Part shown: piece by piece, positions 41,631 to 53,848 of the stretch
Layout of the letters: the number at the start of each line of letters is the position of its first letter
Position numbering within the stretch: position 1 is the first letter of the stretch
Assembly (NCBI RefSeq): GCF_011397635.1
Contig: NC_064759.1
Span: 12,358,428 to 12,422,427 of the forward strand
Direction: 5' to 3'
DNA from: Epinephelus fuscoguttatus
Lineage: Eukaryota > Chordata > Actinopteri > Perciformes > Serranidae
Length of the DNA: 64,000 bases
Notes under the pieces: generated by a model
The model's input: the letters and a program-made list of their open reading frames with translations, nothing else
Told to the model about the DNA's origin: nothing
The model's database searches: none
Program-made: the position numbers and the translations under genes

Positions 41631-43189
41631 TTAAAGGGACACTTCATTCCAAAATCAGAAATGCATTTTTCTTCTTACCTGTAGTGCTGTTTATTAATCT
41701 AGATTGTTCTGGTGTGACACCATGTCCTAACAGCAAGTGAGTGTCAGACTGTCGCTCCACAGTGTGTTAAATTGGAGACTTTCTGTCCACGCTGGATCTG
41801 TAAAATATGGAACTCTGGAATTTTAGTACATACTTCCTTATTTTCCATATTCACAACAATATTATCACTCCTATCGTATAGATATCATTGTTGTAGCTAC
41901 CACACTATATCGCAGTGGTTCCGAAACTGGTCCAGCCATGGGGTCCAGATTTCTCCTTAGTCATTAGTTCACGGTCCTCGCAGTTAAATACATTCAGTGT
42001 CATACTTGCGTTTGGCCATTTCTGCAAGCTAGTTTGCTGTCTCTGTCTGCTGTCGAGTAGCTGTGCGTTATTCATTCACTCTACAGCAGGAAACGGCACT
42101 TCAAAATGAAAACTGTGCTGGAAATTCACCGTGCTTAAAAATAAAGTGTGTTTTTACCCGCCAGTTGGGAACTACTGCTGTATCGTACCACCATCTCCAC
42201 TTTGTAAAACAAGCTAGCTTGCTAACAAGCTCAGCTGAGCATCCCACACAATACTTGCCAGAAACTTTCAGCTCCCTGGGGCTCTTCTTCCAGCCAGATG
42301 CCAACTTATGTAGGTTTTTGTAGGTATCATAGATGACTCCTCGTGAATCAGCAACTCCTTGTCCACTGTGGTGCTTTCAACACGAGCAACAAGAATAAAA
42401 TATAAAAGGGCCGTTCAACAAAACACATCTAGTTCAGACACAGTATGAGTTGTCGAGTGTTGGAGATATTGGCCGTAGAGATGTCTGCCTTCTCTCCAGT
42501 ATTATGGAACTAGATGGCACTCAGCTTATGGTGCTCAAAGTGCAAAAAAAACAAACAAAAAAACAAACCAAACATTTGCAAAACTCAACAGCAATGTCTC
42601 TGTTCAAAAATCATAACCTGGTTACTCAAGATAATCCATAAAACTTGTTGTGAGCAGTTTCTTGTAGGAACTATTTTCTTTCTACCAAACTACACCCGCC
42701 AACTGAATCACTGCGCAGAAGGAAGTATGAAGTCTACTCATGGACGAGGCTAATGCTCCTGGCAGTGTAAGATGCGAACATTAATTGCATCCTCCTTGAT
42801 TAAGCTGTAACGTTCACTTGCTCAGTGGTGCTAGGTGAGCTAGCAGTAGATGCACACTTCCTTCTGCGTGTTGATTAATTTTGCGGATGTAGTTTGGTAG
42901 AAAGAAAATAGTTCCTACATGAAACTGCTCTCAACAAGGTCTGTGGATTATCTTAAATAAATGAGTCATGATTTCTGGAAAGAGACATTGCTATTGAATT
43001 TTTTAAATGTATCTTTTTGGCACTTTGAGCACCACAAGACGAGTGCCATCTTTTTCCATTACACTGGAGTGAAGACAGACATCTCCGCAGCCAATATCTC
43101 CACACCAAAACTATCTAGACTGATAAATAGCACCACAGGTAAGAGGAACAATATGTATTTTTGATTTTGGGGTGAACTGTCCCTTTAAG
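41631..43189. mobile_element. 1.56-kb foldback element carrying a nested hAT-like insertion
   Basis: Ends TTAAAGGGACACTTCA and TGAACTGTCCCTTTAA are inverted at 15 of 16 positions. CTGTAGTGCTGTTTATTAAT at the left pairs with GACTGATAAATAGCACCACA at the right. A second inverted pair (TTGTCGAGTGTTGGAGATAT at 42.45 kb; GCCAATATCTCCACACC near 43.1 kb) and GCGCAGAAGGAAGT / ACTTCCTTCTGCG lie inside. The family is shared with 33140-33885. The left half is interrupted by the element at 41913-42177. Confidence 0.85.
41913..42177. mobile_element. Short hAT-like element, family copy 1
   Basis: Begins CAGTGGTTCCGAAACTGG and ends CCAGTTGGGAACTACTG. Flanking 8-mers CTATATCG and CTGTATCG match at 7 of 8 positions. 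Shares GTCCAGATTTCTCCTTAGTC, GTTTGGCCATTTCTGCAAGC and CACTCTACAGCAGGAAACGG with the copies at 45.2 and 55.4 kb. Confidence 0.88.
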
Positions 43190-44212
43190 CATTATTGGCC
43201 CTTTAATTATTCAAATGCAGTATTTTAATGGCTAGTTACCACAAATAGATCACTCTTAAAACTCTAATTAAAGATCTGTGTTAGAACCCAGTAAAGAATA
43301 TCTTGTGACAGATATTTTTCAGACTAAGAAACGTGAATTTGCAGAATATCAGTATAACGTGATGTGTTTGATTGGTGACTAGCCGTGTACCTCAACACTG
43401 AACACATGACTTTGCCTTTAGCTCGTTTCAGCAGTCATTTGCACAGATATGCAGCAGATGTTTTATTGGATTTGTTTGCCTTTTTATCCTTCATTTTGAA
43501 TAAACTCCACTTGATCAAACAGTGAGAATTTGATAGCGACATTTGAGTTTCTTTTTGACAATGAATGGGTGTGATACAGTCTGTATAAAGTCAGTGCATG
43601 AGAAGAATCTACAAAGACAATCAGGTATGTATAGTAAACATTTGAAAAGTCATATTTTCATGAAGTTTACACATGTCACAGTCCACACTCTTAATGGCTT
43701 AACACTTGATTTGGGCTGTTGTGCGTTTGTTTCTCTGTCACACGTGTATTCACAGGTAACAGGGAGTTGGAGTAGAGGTGCAAACACACAGAGATCCTCT
43801 CTGTGTTGTGGAAGGATACACTGACTTGGACTGACACACAGGGGAATCACAATCTTGTATCTCTAATGTAAGGACTTCAGGCACAGTGCACATGATTACA
43901 GTGAAACATATCACATATTATTAACAAAACTGTGGCTGCCATCTGCTGGCTGTTCAGCGCATCAAAAAGCATGTGATTGGAGCACTGATGAGACAGACAA
44001 AACATGATCTATTTTCAGTTGTGCGCACAGGATCTGTAGGAGTGAACATATATTATAGAATATCATTTTAAATACAAATAAACTGAATTTAATATAAATC
44101 TTTAACGCAGAAATGGGTTGAGCCGTTCACCATTTCTGCTTGTGTTTTTTTACTTTGGCAAAATGAGCCATTTCTCCCCCTGCTATAGTATCACAGTGGT
44201 CGTAGTGCTGTT

Positions 44213-47200
44213 TCAGGAGTTGCTGGTCTGCAGCGGCCTGAGTATCCTCTCCTCGTTGTATTTGCGGAAAAAGGCTTTTCCGAACTCGTAGGTGCTGATC
44301 ATGATTGCGCAGGCCGGGGCCACTTTGATCAGCCTTGGGAGGAAACCTGACAGAGAAACAACACATAAGAGGAGTGATTACAGGCCATGTCAGGAGAAAT
44401 AACTATAATCATTCACAGAATATCACACAGGTTTTCTACCTCTGAACAGTCCACTGAAGCCGTCCTGCGCCACAATCCTGCTCATCACACTGAGGGTGGA
44501 GGTGGAGACCTGATGGGACACTGATGAGACAACAACAATAGTCAACATCAAATGGCACATTAAAGCTGGGGTAGGCGATTTTGGCTTCACAGGGCAAAAA
44601 TCCCATAATAACCTTTGAGCATATTGTATTTCAATTGGACTGAGAGAAAAATAGACTTCTGCACCTCCTCTTGGCTCTGTTTTCAGGCTTTAAAAAAATC
44701 TAGCACGTGACGGGAGACTTTGGCCAAGAGAGGGCGTCTCTATTGGCTGTTCTACAAATGCATATGCGTGCCCCTTCGGAAAAAGCCGAATTCAAACAAA
44801 ATAATACACATTAATATCGGCAAAGTGTTTCACAGAAGGAGAGAGAATGTTGCAACAGTTTATCCTTCCGCTAACAGTAGCCTAAAGGACTGCATACACG
44901 ATGAGTTTTTTGCGGCATCAAAGCAAACATTTTCAGTAAAGCCACGCAGAAGGTAGAGTAACGCCAGTGCGGCAAGTGTTTCTAAGCGTCTGTTTTTTTC
45001 ATGGCTTAAGATAATAATACAAAATAAATAGGCACAAAATAGGCAGCACTGATCAAATATAACTCAAGATTCTCTTACTGCATTGCCTATTTCTTGCTTT
45101 AAATGTTTTCAGAAAGTTTTGCTCTGGCTAGTGGACGGTGCTTCATTTTCAGTTCGCCTGTTTTGAACAGTCACCAACTTTCTCATTTTACAGCTAAACA
45201 GTAAAGCAGTGGCTCTAAACTGGTCCAGCCACAGGGGCCAGATTTCTCCTTAGTCATTAGTTCAAGGTCCACACAGTTTAATATATTCAGCATCGTACAT
45301 GCGTTTGGCCAAGTCGTCAAGCTAGTTTGCCGCCTCTGTCAAGTAGCTGTCTGTTAATCACTCACTCTACAGCAGGAAACGGTACTTCAGAAAAAAAGCT
45401 CTGTGCTGGAAATTCACTGTACTTTAAAATAGACTGTGTTTTTTACAAACTTGACATTTTTATTGGGAACCATTGCTCTAAAATATGTGTCTGTGAACAT
45501 CTAAGGTGAGAAATATGAAATGTAGTAACAGAATCTAATTCATATTTGATCAGCGCTGCCTAGTCTGTCAGTTTAACCACAGTTCACGAGTAGTGATTGT
45601 CATGCTTGAAATCTGCGTTAGAGACTCCTCCACTCTGATTGGCTGTTTTTGTTCCCGTCCAGCGATGCCATTAGGAGCGCTGGCATTCGACAGAGAGGGC
45701 AGAGGAATATTTTGTTCACAGATTATCTGTCTCATGGACTTCTGTGTGACAGTTTCGGCAGACATGACGAAAACGTACTTTATAAAAGTTATTGCAGCTT
45801 TAATGTAGGAAAAAACATCTTATTCCACATTGTCTGACAGTTTTACAGAAACATCCTGTGTCAGCTTGTTCCAGCTCTTCATTGAAGATGTGTGAAGTTT
45901 ACACTGTATGACTTTGGAAACTGTGGGATCTCTTAAATCATCTACTGAAAGAGTAAACTGTCTTAGATTAAAGGAATCAAAGACAATGTTTGGCTGCACA
46001 ATCTCCACAATCTTTTCATATACACTCTGACAACTGCAGAACTACCATGGAGGGTAAAACACACCAGTTGGAGATCTTGGAAATCAACTGATGTACAACA
46101 ATCACAATCTTCAGAGCAATAAATAATGATGTCATAATTACAATTCTTTGCTTGTAGCTCTCCCAGCTCCACCTGCCTCCTCGTTTTGACGACATCAAAA
46201 GGTAACGTTACGATGGCTGCAATCTGAAATGGAAATATGTATCAATTAATTAGTGATATTTTCCTTCGAGTTCTATTCCTGCAGGTTGAAGAGCTGAGTT
46301 CTGAGCAGTTTGACAGGACACAAGGCGCAGATACACTTACAGAGCCAGACACCGCTCCAGATATGAAGGTCATGGTAAAGGTGGGTTCTCTGGTGTTATA
46401 CAGCTCACACAGGAAGCTCTTGCCCCTCTCATAGTTGTACCAGTACATGGCAGAGAAGGGCACGTCTCGGAGGAGCGTGGGCCCCAGGCCTCGCCACAGA
46501 GACAGCCTGCCCTCTGCCTGCACCGCAGAGCGGATGCAGTCGGTTAGCTCCCTGTACGTCTGTTTCCGAGATTGCATCTTTGTACGGATCAACTCCAGGG
46601 GGCTGATCACTGTCGCTGAACCCACTGACACACACACACACACACACGGAAACAGAGAGGAAAAGTTTAAAACATACTGTCGCAGAGAACACACCAGGTG
46701 ATGATGACATTTTGAGCATTTTAACTGAAGAGTCGTGTATCACTTCATGAATTATTAACAAGCAAATTGCAGTCACCCTCCTCGAAACCCAGCCAGGGCC
46801 ACAACGTGTTCAAAATGAAATCTAACGTAGTGATAAAATTACACACAGATACTCAGAGCTGTTGGGCAGAAGGTATGGGTGGATGCCCTTGAAAATTAAT
46901 CTAGATATTAAAACACCAGCATTATTAAAATACAGCAATATGTTAATCAAGCTGAAAGGAACTTTGATGACTCAAAAAACACCTTTTCAACTGATACTGT
47001 TTTGATAAGAGTTCTAGTGTGTAGGATTTAGTGGCACCTAGCTGTGAGGTTGCAGTGACACCTAGAGGCCGTTTACACGTACACGGTGATTTTGATAAAC
47101 GGAGACATCTTCCTTCGTTTGTGCCCTTCGTTTACACGCAAACGGAGATTTCGCCTCTGAAAACGAGTCTTTCTAAAAACTCCGGCCAGAGTGGAGATTT

Positions 47201-50200
47201 TGGGAAACTCCGGTTCCGTGTTTGCATGTAAACTGAGATAAACGGAGACGGTTCAAACGGAGTTATAGGCAGTCGACGTCACAGTATGCGCCGGAACCTG
47301 CGCCTTTGTCAAAAGTGCGACCTATGTTGCTATGGTGACAATGGATACATGGAAGGCTTGAGCTTCTCGTTACACTGCCACCTACAGGTTTGGCATGCTC
47401 TTGTGTATATATACACAGGTGAGTGTAAACGAAGATCTTTTTGAAAACGGAGACGGTGAAATGTCCGTTTATGAAAATAGCCGGCCACGTGTAAACGGCC
47501 TCCAACTGATAATTGTCTCATGTGCCAAGTGTGCAGGAGAAATCTGGCTCCTGTGACTGGAGCACTTGGGAACCACTGCTGTAGAACATCCTGGTATTTT
47601 TGGCATACTCCATTTGACATACTATGTACTTGGGCATACTAAATGGTATGGTAGTATGGGTACTGGAACACACTAACTATATCAGTGACTATATAGTGCA
47701 GACTGATAAAGGAGGAAATACAGTGAGTGCTGGACGGAGCAGTGAGTGACAAGAACCCCGCCCACATTTAAGAGTACTGTTTGCAGTGGAAACCCTAGAG
47801 TCTAGGTACCATGTCTGAAGGGTTACTTTAGGTTCCACCAAAGTGTTTGGTGGAAACGGGGCTACATTTGTGAATATTACAGTCCAATTCTGCCAATAGG
47901 TGCCCCTAATCCTCACACTGGACCTTTAAATAGATGGTTCCACTCTGTAAAATAATCAATGCTGGGATCGGTCCTCTTGATGTGACAGCATTTGACTCAC
48001 CTCTAGCGATAGCTCCTGCTAGAAGAGGAGCCACCTGAGCACGCTCTCCCATCCTGACCCTCAGTGCTGCGCACAGTTGGTCGTAGCACGTGAAGTAGAT
48101 CACTGTAGCAGGGACTGCCATCACACTGGAGATGACACATATGGAAAATATTCATATATTAAGCTTCCGTCAAGAGTATTCCAAGCAGGGAAAATGTCAG
48201 CCACAAACGCAACACCAATAAATTACTGAACATTTATTAAAGAAACTTCCATTAAGATAACACTTAACATGAATCAATCTTTAGTCGTCAGCCCTAGAGA
48301 AAACCTTAGGTGGTTTGCCACTAATTGGTACAACTTCAAAGTATCCTTAATGAGTGCATGGGCTACGGGCTAAACGACTGTCGGCCGACCACATTTGCTC
48401 AATAACTCACTCTAAGAGGAGCGAAAGCAGGATGAAGTGCAACAGGGGAATAAAAGAGACACAGAAGACTTCACACTCACAGGGTTGGAGGTAGACCGCT
48501 CCATAATGATTTTACTCCTTCGTTGCGGACTATCTTTATGAAGGCATCCTGCGGAGATGTGAGTGTAGAGTCAATGTGCTGTTTGGCAAGTGAGACAAGC
48601 AAAAGCTGGGGCACTTGTCTGACTAACTCTAAGCCTTTGTATTTTATTTTGGGAAAGAGTGAATTGGGGAAATGGTTACCAGCGTGCCACTGAAGTGACC
48701 TGGGGCTTTGTACCAGGCCCTGGAGTTGCCATTTTCACACACACATATGTGGTCCATTAGTCCATTGCAGTAGACGAAGCATTTCCCTGAAAGATATTGG
48801 AAAAAAAAAACTTAGTCATTTCACATTTACTGAATTCAACAAATAAAACCAACACAGTTCATTTTCCTTATACCTTTGGGGAAGGGATTTTTCTGTGCTT
48901 GCAGTCTGATCTTCACAACATCCAAAGGTGTAACTGAAAAAAAAAGTTAAATTAACATGAGCAGCCATGTATGAAATTAAGTACATGCAATGTCTTTCTG
49001 TGCAAATAGATCTGCTGTACTACTCATAATATACATCAGTGCTTGTACATGTTTTTGGTCTGTCTGTTAAGTTTCCTCGGTGAGTCAAGCTAGGTCAAAT
49101 CCTGCTTTCTTGTGATTCTCGGGTCGTCCACACACACAGCGTCTCATGACTCTGCATCAAATCAGCTGTCACTCACATCTTCGTGGTCAGACCTGCAGCT
49201 GTCGCTTAAGTTGGAGCGCACCGTGCACTTGTAGGCCTGTTCTGACCTATGAGCTAAATGCATTCAAACAGTCCAGGATACTCGTATGACTATGTCCACT
49301 TTTCAAAATAAGATGTTAATACAGTATAAATACGTATATGGTGATAAGCTCAATTAGATCATATTCGCAGGAACTATAAAACATATTTAAAATTATTGAA
49401 AATAGTTCCAAAAAATAGTACAGTGTTGTTTTATGCCAAATTCATTGACAGTCATTACATTTTTATTATTTTATTATTGAATTGTTGAAACTTTGATTAG
49501 TGATTACACACTCTTTCTCGTGGCAAAGTGTGCTTAAATCATAAAACAGAATTTAGAAAAATTTAAATGAAAATCACCAAAATTGGGAAAAAATAAAAAG
49601 GAATCTGGAAAAAATTAAAACGGATTTAATAGGGCCCTAAAAATGTAACATGAGTGTTTCTGTATGTTGTGGCCCCTTGTAATATATCACATATATTTTG
49701 CATTACTATCAACCATTTTCAGAAGATAACAGCTATTTTTTTTCCCTACATTTCAAGAAACCTTTATAACCTTCCTTGAATTACTCGTTCACATTATGAA
49801 CATTTTCATGAACTTGATTAATAATCTGTCACAGTCACAAACATAAAAAGTTTGATACAGCGACAGAAACTATTTAAAAAAGAAAAGAAGTAGTTACCAC
49901 ATTTTACATGATTATTTTCACCACGTCCATGTTCATCTTATTGTTTATCTACTGCTCAGATTTCCTTTCAGGTCTTAAAGTTTCGAGAATCCCATCTGTA
50001 TTTGAACACATCACTTGGACCGACTTTTAAATTCAATTTGACTGTTTCATTACCACCACAAAATAAAATGCTAACTCAGTTTTAACAGAAATGAAAAAGA
50101 AACAGAATGTTCACGGTGGATTCCCTGAAGCGCACTTGTTTGACTAGTTGTCATGTAAATATTGATGACATTAATACATTCTAATAAGACAGCTCTGCAG

Positions 50201-50583
50201 TTAATCCTACCTACTTACAGGATAGTATTGTATTAGACTGCATTGGTTTTCCCTGGCTTTACCCATAGATGCACAATAATAAGGTTTTACCCAATAAAGT
50301 GTCAACTGAGATTTAGGTTTCAATTTTTAAAGTAGATTTTCAGAATGCACTGAATTGAGTAGAAAACAGTGACTGCCGGTAAAGACAGGAAACAAATGGC
50401 GAGTTATAAGAAATGATTAAATGTAGTATTGCTTTGCATGAGCTAAAGCAAGTAAAAAGCCTAAACAGGACAGATGCTTAGTCTCTCACCAAACAAAGAT
50501 GTAAGGATGGCTCCGGAGCAGGACGCCGCCATCTGCTGCAGTGGAGTAATGCCATTAGAGGCTGGAGGACTTTGACCACTCAT
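44213..50583 (-). CDS. slc25a40: Mitochondrial carrier SLC25A40 (glutathione import)
   Basis: Inner-membrane carrier; SLC25A39/SLC25A40 are known to be needed for glutathione import into mitochondria. Nine coding exons on the minus strand: 50490-50583, 48874-48933, 48680-48786, 48481-48548, 48001-48125, 46341-46624, 46142-46223, 44440-44520, 44213-44346. They give 344 residues (human about 338), with consistent phases. The three carrier repeats show PLDVVKIR (residue 34 on), PLELIRTK and PFDVVKTR. Other landmarks: [60 protein letters not shown] and [14 protein letters not shown]. The first matrix loop holds four cysteines, C54, C58, C66 and C68. The exon starting at 44520 uses the upstream of two possible AGs; only this choice keeps frame with the AATT/GTAATT donor before it. 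ATG context is good (A at -3). Convergent with rundc3b and divergent from dbf4. Confidence 0.95.
44560..45803. mobile_element. DNA-transposon-like element in slc25a40, with a nested hAT-like insertion
   Basis: The left end TTAAAGCTGGGGTAGGCGAT is a common fish MITE start. A right end TTGCAGCTTTAA at 45803 gives the inverted terminus TTAAAGCTG. The interior is interrupted by the element at 45207-45475. Sits in the slc25a40 intron between the exons at 44440-44520 and 46142-46223, only 40 bp from the former. Confidence 0.65.
45207..45475. mobile_element. Short hAT-like element, family copy 2
   Basis: Same family and orientation as 41913-42177 (GTCCAGCCACAGGGGCCAGA, TTTCTCCTTAGTCATTAGTT, ACTCTACAGCAGGAAACGGT). 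Termini are worn (CAGTGGCTCTAAACTGG; TTGGGAACCATTG), and flanks CAGTAAAG / CTCTAAAA agree only in part. Confidence 0.75.
46627..46650. repeat. (CA)n microsatellite next to an slc25a40 acceptor
   Basis: A CA run of about 11 units; on the minus strand it forms the (TG)n tract just before the acceptor of the exon 46341-46624, standing where the polypyrimidine tract would be. Confidence 0.85.
47065..47502. mobile_element. Short DNA transposon with GAGGCCGTTTACACG ends
   Basis: GAGGCCGTTTACACG at the left and CGTGTAAACGGCCTC at the right are perfect 15-bp inverted repeats. Inside, AACGGAGA-type words recur many times on both strands. The surrounding sequence (GTGTAGGATTTAGTGGCACC and GTGAGGTTGCAGTGACACC on the left) is another repeat, so the element has probably inserted into it. 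Located in an slc25a40 intron. Confidence 0.85.
48934..50489 (-). other. slc25a40 intron 1 of the coding part, nothing recognised
   Basis: AT-rich intron between the start exon and the exon with PLDVVKIR. I saw no arms, tandem repeats or coding remnants. Confidence 0.6.
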
Positions 50584-50740
50584 TGTGTCTTCTTAAAAGC
50601 AGAGATATAGTTTGACATTAGACGTGTTGTAGACTGTGTGTAACTTATCAAGAACCTGTTTTGTCAAATGAGTAAATTAGTAGCCACAGAAACATTGACT
50701 TAGTTAGACTGTAGTGGAATAATTAATCAGCTCTTTTACG

Positions 50741-51431
50741 TAAAGGGGAACTACACCCATTTTCAAAATTCATACATGTTATTCCTGTGGTTTAAGACAG
50801 TCCAAATATATTTGTAAAATTGACAACTCTGTCCCAAGTACAAAAAGCAGAATGCTAAAACTTAGATTGATTAAAAATTAAATTGAAATTAAATTGTGTT
50901 TTGGTCTGGAGCTGCTCCATAGGCAATGAATGCTAAAAGATGTTACAGATCTGGGGAAGTTTTACAGGCCAACGACCCCTTAGCTGAAAGAGAGACAGAG
51001 CGGGAACCCCCTACTGCATATATTGCATAAAACTGAGCAGCATATTCAACTGGGCGGATGGAGGTTGTCAGGCAGAGAGCCATATCAGCCTCAGATTGTG
51101 CCTTGACCTGTGTTTACTTTTCCAGTAGGTGAGGGAGGAAACTCCACTTTCACAAGTATAACCAGGATGTATACAGGGTATATGAAGAACCTTATTTCTC
51201 TGTTCTCATGTAAACGCCATGTCCCAAATATGATCATAATTTAGATAAGCCTCGTAAACAGGTTATTCATGTGCATGTAATCGCACTCTATGTCTGTGGA
51301 GCAGCTCCAGACTTTATATCTTATCACATCACAAGTTTGAGACTCACCTCGTGTTCACAAATACTGACTGAACTTTCTAAGGCCGTGGAAGTGACATTTG
51401 GAATTCTTAATTTAGATGGACTTCCCCTTTA
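50741..51431. mobile_element. Foldback/MITE-type element with TAAAGGGGAA ends
   Basis: TAAAGGGGAA at the left and TTCCCCTTTA at the right are perfect inverted ends. An inner pair, TCTGGAGCTGCTCCA near 50916 and TGGAGCAGCTCCAGA near 51297, is also perfect. It lies upstream of the slc25a40 start exon. Confidence 0.82.
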
Positions 51432-52564
51432 AGTAAAAGTAGCAATACTACAGTGTAAAATAGTCCAGTGAAGTCAAAGTGAAAGTCCTGCATTCAAAGT
51501 CTTAGGCTAAAGTAGAAAAGTATTAGCATAAAAATAATGTTTAAGTGCCCAAAGTAAAAGTACTCATAATGGCCCATTAACTGGATTATTACTGATGCAT
51601 TCATGTGGTAATCCTTTTAATGATGAAGCTTGTAAAGGTGGAGCTTATTTTAATTACATTATGTACTGATGGCTGTCTTAATCCATATTTTTAGGGATAT
51701 ATTAGGGACTGTTTGTTATTTATGATAGGAGAGGGGGTGGTGCAAAAAGGGAGGGGCATGTCAAATATTTTTTTCAAGCAATGCGGCAGGACTTATTTTT
51801 TTATTTTGGCTTAAGGGAGGGGCATACAGCTCATTGAAAGAAAACAGCTCTTTGAAAGCGGGTTTGAAAGGGCTGTTTTCTTTAAAATTACTCTAAACTA
51901 CACCATTTATTTCAGGCAGAAACAAAAAGTATCTTTGGATTTTCAAATTTATGATGGTACTTGAACACATTACATGGGACGATTGCTACCAACAGAAAAA
52001 CAAATTGAGTTAAAAAAAAAAAAGGTGATATTTTATCAAAGTTACTTTATTCTATATCTAAAATTTTGTAAAAATTCGGCACTAGCAAACCAACATACAT
52101 AACAAGAGAGGAAAAACTGTTTTTTTTTTTTTCAACTTGAGGAGTTTACCCTCAATCTTTAACTTTCAAACATCAAGTTTGGGTAAGTCTTTAAAACGTT
52201 ATAACTAATTTATGGTGGAGGGAGGGTTGAGCATTTCCCCAAGTCACTCAGGGAGACTCAAGGAAAAACATTTGTAGCTTTGGGGAGGGTTAAAAAGCAA
52301 AAGAAAACAAACAAGCAAAAAAGTCAAACCCCAGCCACCACCCTCCTCTGATAAGTAAAGAACAATCCCTTAGAAATAATACTCACATTCTGCAATACAA
52401 CTTAAGTTATCAGATAAATATAGTGGAGTAAATGGTACAATATTTCCCTCTATGATGTAGTAACGTAGAGGTATAAAGCAGCATAACAATGGAAATACTC
52501 AAGTAAGCCACAAGTATGTCAAGACTGTACTTAAGTAAATGTACTCAGTTACATTCCAACACTG
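51432..52564 (-). repeat. Long interspersed repeat (AAGTAAATGTACTCAGTTACA type), reverse orientation
   Basis: The right edge AAGTAAATGTACTCAGTTAC then ATTCCAACACTG and the left edge AGTAGCAATACTACAGTGTA with AAAGTAAAAGTACTCATAAT are the two sides of a dispersed fish repeat usually read as CAGTGTTGGAATGTAACTGA. The middle (51.7-52.4 kb) is AT-rich and may hold a further insertion. Confidence 0.65.
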
Positions 52565-53119
52565 TGGTTACTAACTTATTACAATATCGCCCCAGGTGTC
52601 ATAACATTACATGAACAGAACTCTCCAGCTAACCAATCCACGCATATCTTTATACAGCCATTTTATATATCTTCATACATTCATGGGCTGACCTGGGTTA
52701 GCTATTTAAGTTAGCTAACTTCCTACCTGCTAAAGCGCCTCAGCATCAACGAAGTCGTCCATGACACATGATCCTCACGTTTTTTAGTGTTTTGACAGTT
52801 ACTACTACTGTCCTACATGATCTAAAGGGACAGCACAGCTCCAACACGTGTGTGTGCGCAGTGGCTGTAACCTTAGCTAGCTGGTCAGTTTACACAACAA
52901 CATGATAACATTTCCTGCACGGTGTTAATTTCAGCAGAGCACTTTCTTGCACTTTTCGGAATTTTACGTTACATTAAACGCAGAAGAGGATATTAATATT
53001 TACATACGAAGCGTATAAAAGTTGTTTGTAAAGAGGCTAATTTATCGATTTGCATTTTTAATGTATATTTTTATTATTTAATTTTTTTACAGCAATGTGG
53101 AAACATCACTTTCAAACAC

Positions 53120-53622
53120 AGAGGCAGCGTTTACTTATTTCCGGTGTTGCCAGGGTTGAAGAATTTCCGTAAAACCTCACAACGTCTCAATTTGTCAACG
53201 GTATTAAAAGTACGACCGTGACGTTCATCAAAGACAAGTGGGTTATTTTTAGGAATACTATATGTAAATACAAAACTGCTGTTCAACTAATTTGGGAACG
53301 CCCGCTGAGCACCTTTAAAACAAACGTAACAGTGCTTACGTGACCGGAAAATATCAAACATGGCAACGTGGACTTCCTCTTCTATTGGATTTAAAGCGGG
53401 AAAGGGAAGCTTTGTGGAGCTGTGGTCTGGAAAGTTTCCTACAGCTGGCTTAACAGTTGTAAAACCTCCCACAAATGGATAGTTTGTGCCAGCAAACTTG
53501 CTCACGTCGCTCGTTTACCGTTTATTAATGTTAGCTTGCGAAATAATGTAACGTAAAGTTAGCAAAGCAGCTAACTGACAAAGCTGTGTGCACCGGAGGA
53601 AACGAAACAGTAACGTCACACG
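53120..53622. promoter_or_regulatory. Probable shared promoter region of slc25a40 (-) and dbf4 (+), with a dbf4 non-coding first exon ending at 53622
   Basis: The two start-codon exons point away from each other. Between them are ATTTCCGGTG (ETS-type core) near 53138, GTGACGTTCATC (CRE-like) near 53218, CATGGCAACG (RFX half-site-like) near 53358 and AAGCGGGAAAGGG (E2F-like GCGGGAAA) near 53395. GTAACGTCACACG at 53622 is followed by a GTAAGA donor, and ACCAACAG at 53778 is a matching acceptor, so a 5' UTR exon of dbf4 is likely. E2F control would fit a cell-cycle gene. All sites are by eye. Confidence 0.55.
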
Positions 53623-53848
53623 GTAAGACTGCATTTAAAAGTTACCGTTGGTTAAATCCGGCTATCGGTTGACACTAACGGTGCGCCGACATTACATTGC
53701 TCATATTTTACTATTCAAACACTTTTTGCCTTACTGTTTGCATTATTTGTAAATATCCGCTTGTTTGTTTACCAACAGGGGACAAACAAGGACTTCCTGG
53801 GTCATGTTGACTTGAGACAAGAGGGCAGTAAGAACATTTTTCTCCTCA

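Noticed and set aside
44440-44520. Acceptor CCCATCAG at 44511 for slc25a40 exon 8
   Set aside because: It breaks the frame with the preceding donor; the upstream CTCATCAG restores it and adds four plausible residues.
53287-53505. 72-codon minus-strand open frame between slc25a40 and dbf4
   Set aside because: No similarity I recognise; it lies in the promoter region, and the slc25a40 product is complete from the ATG at 50583.
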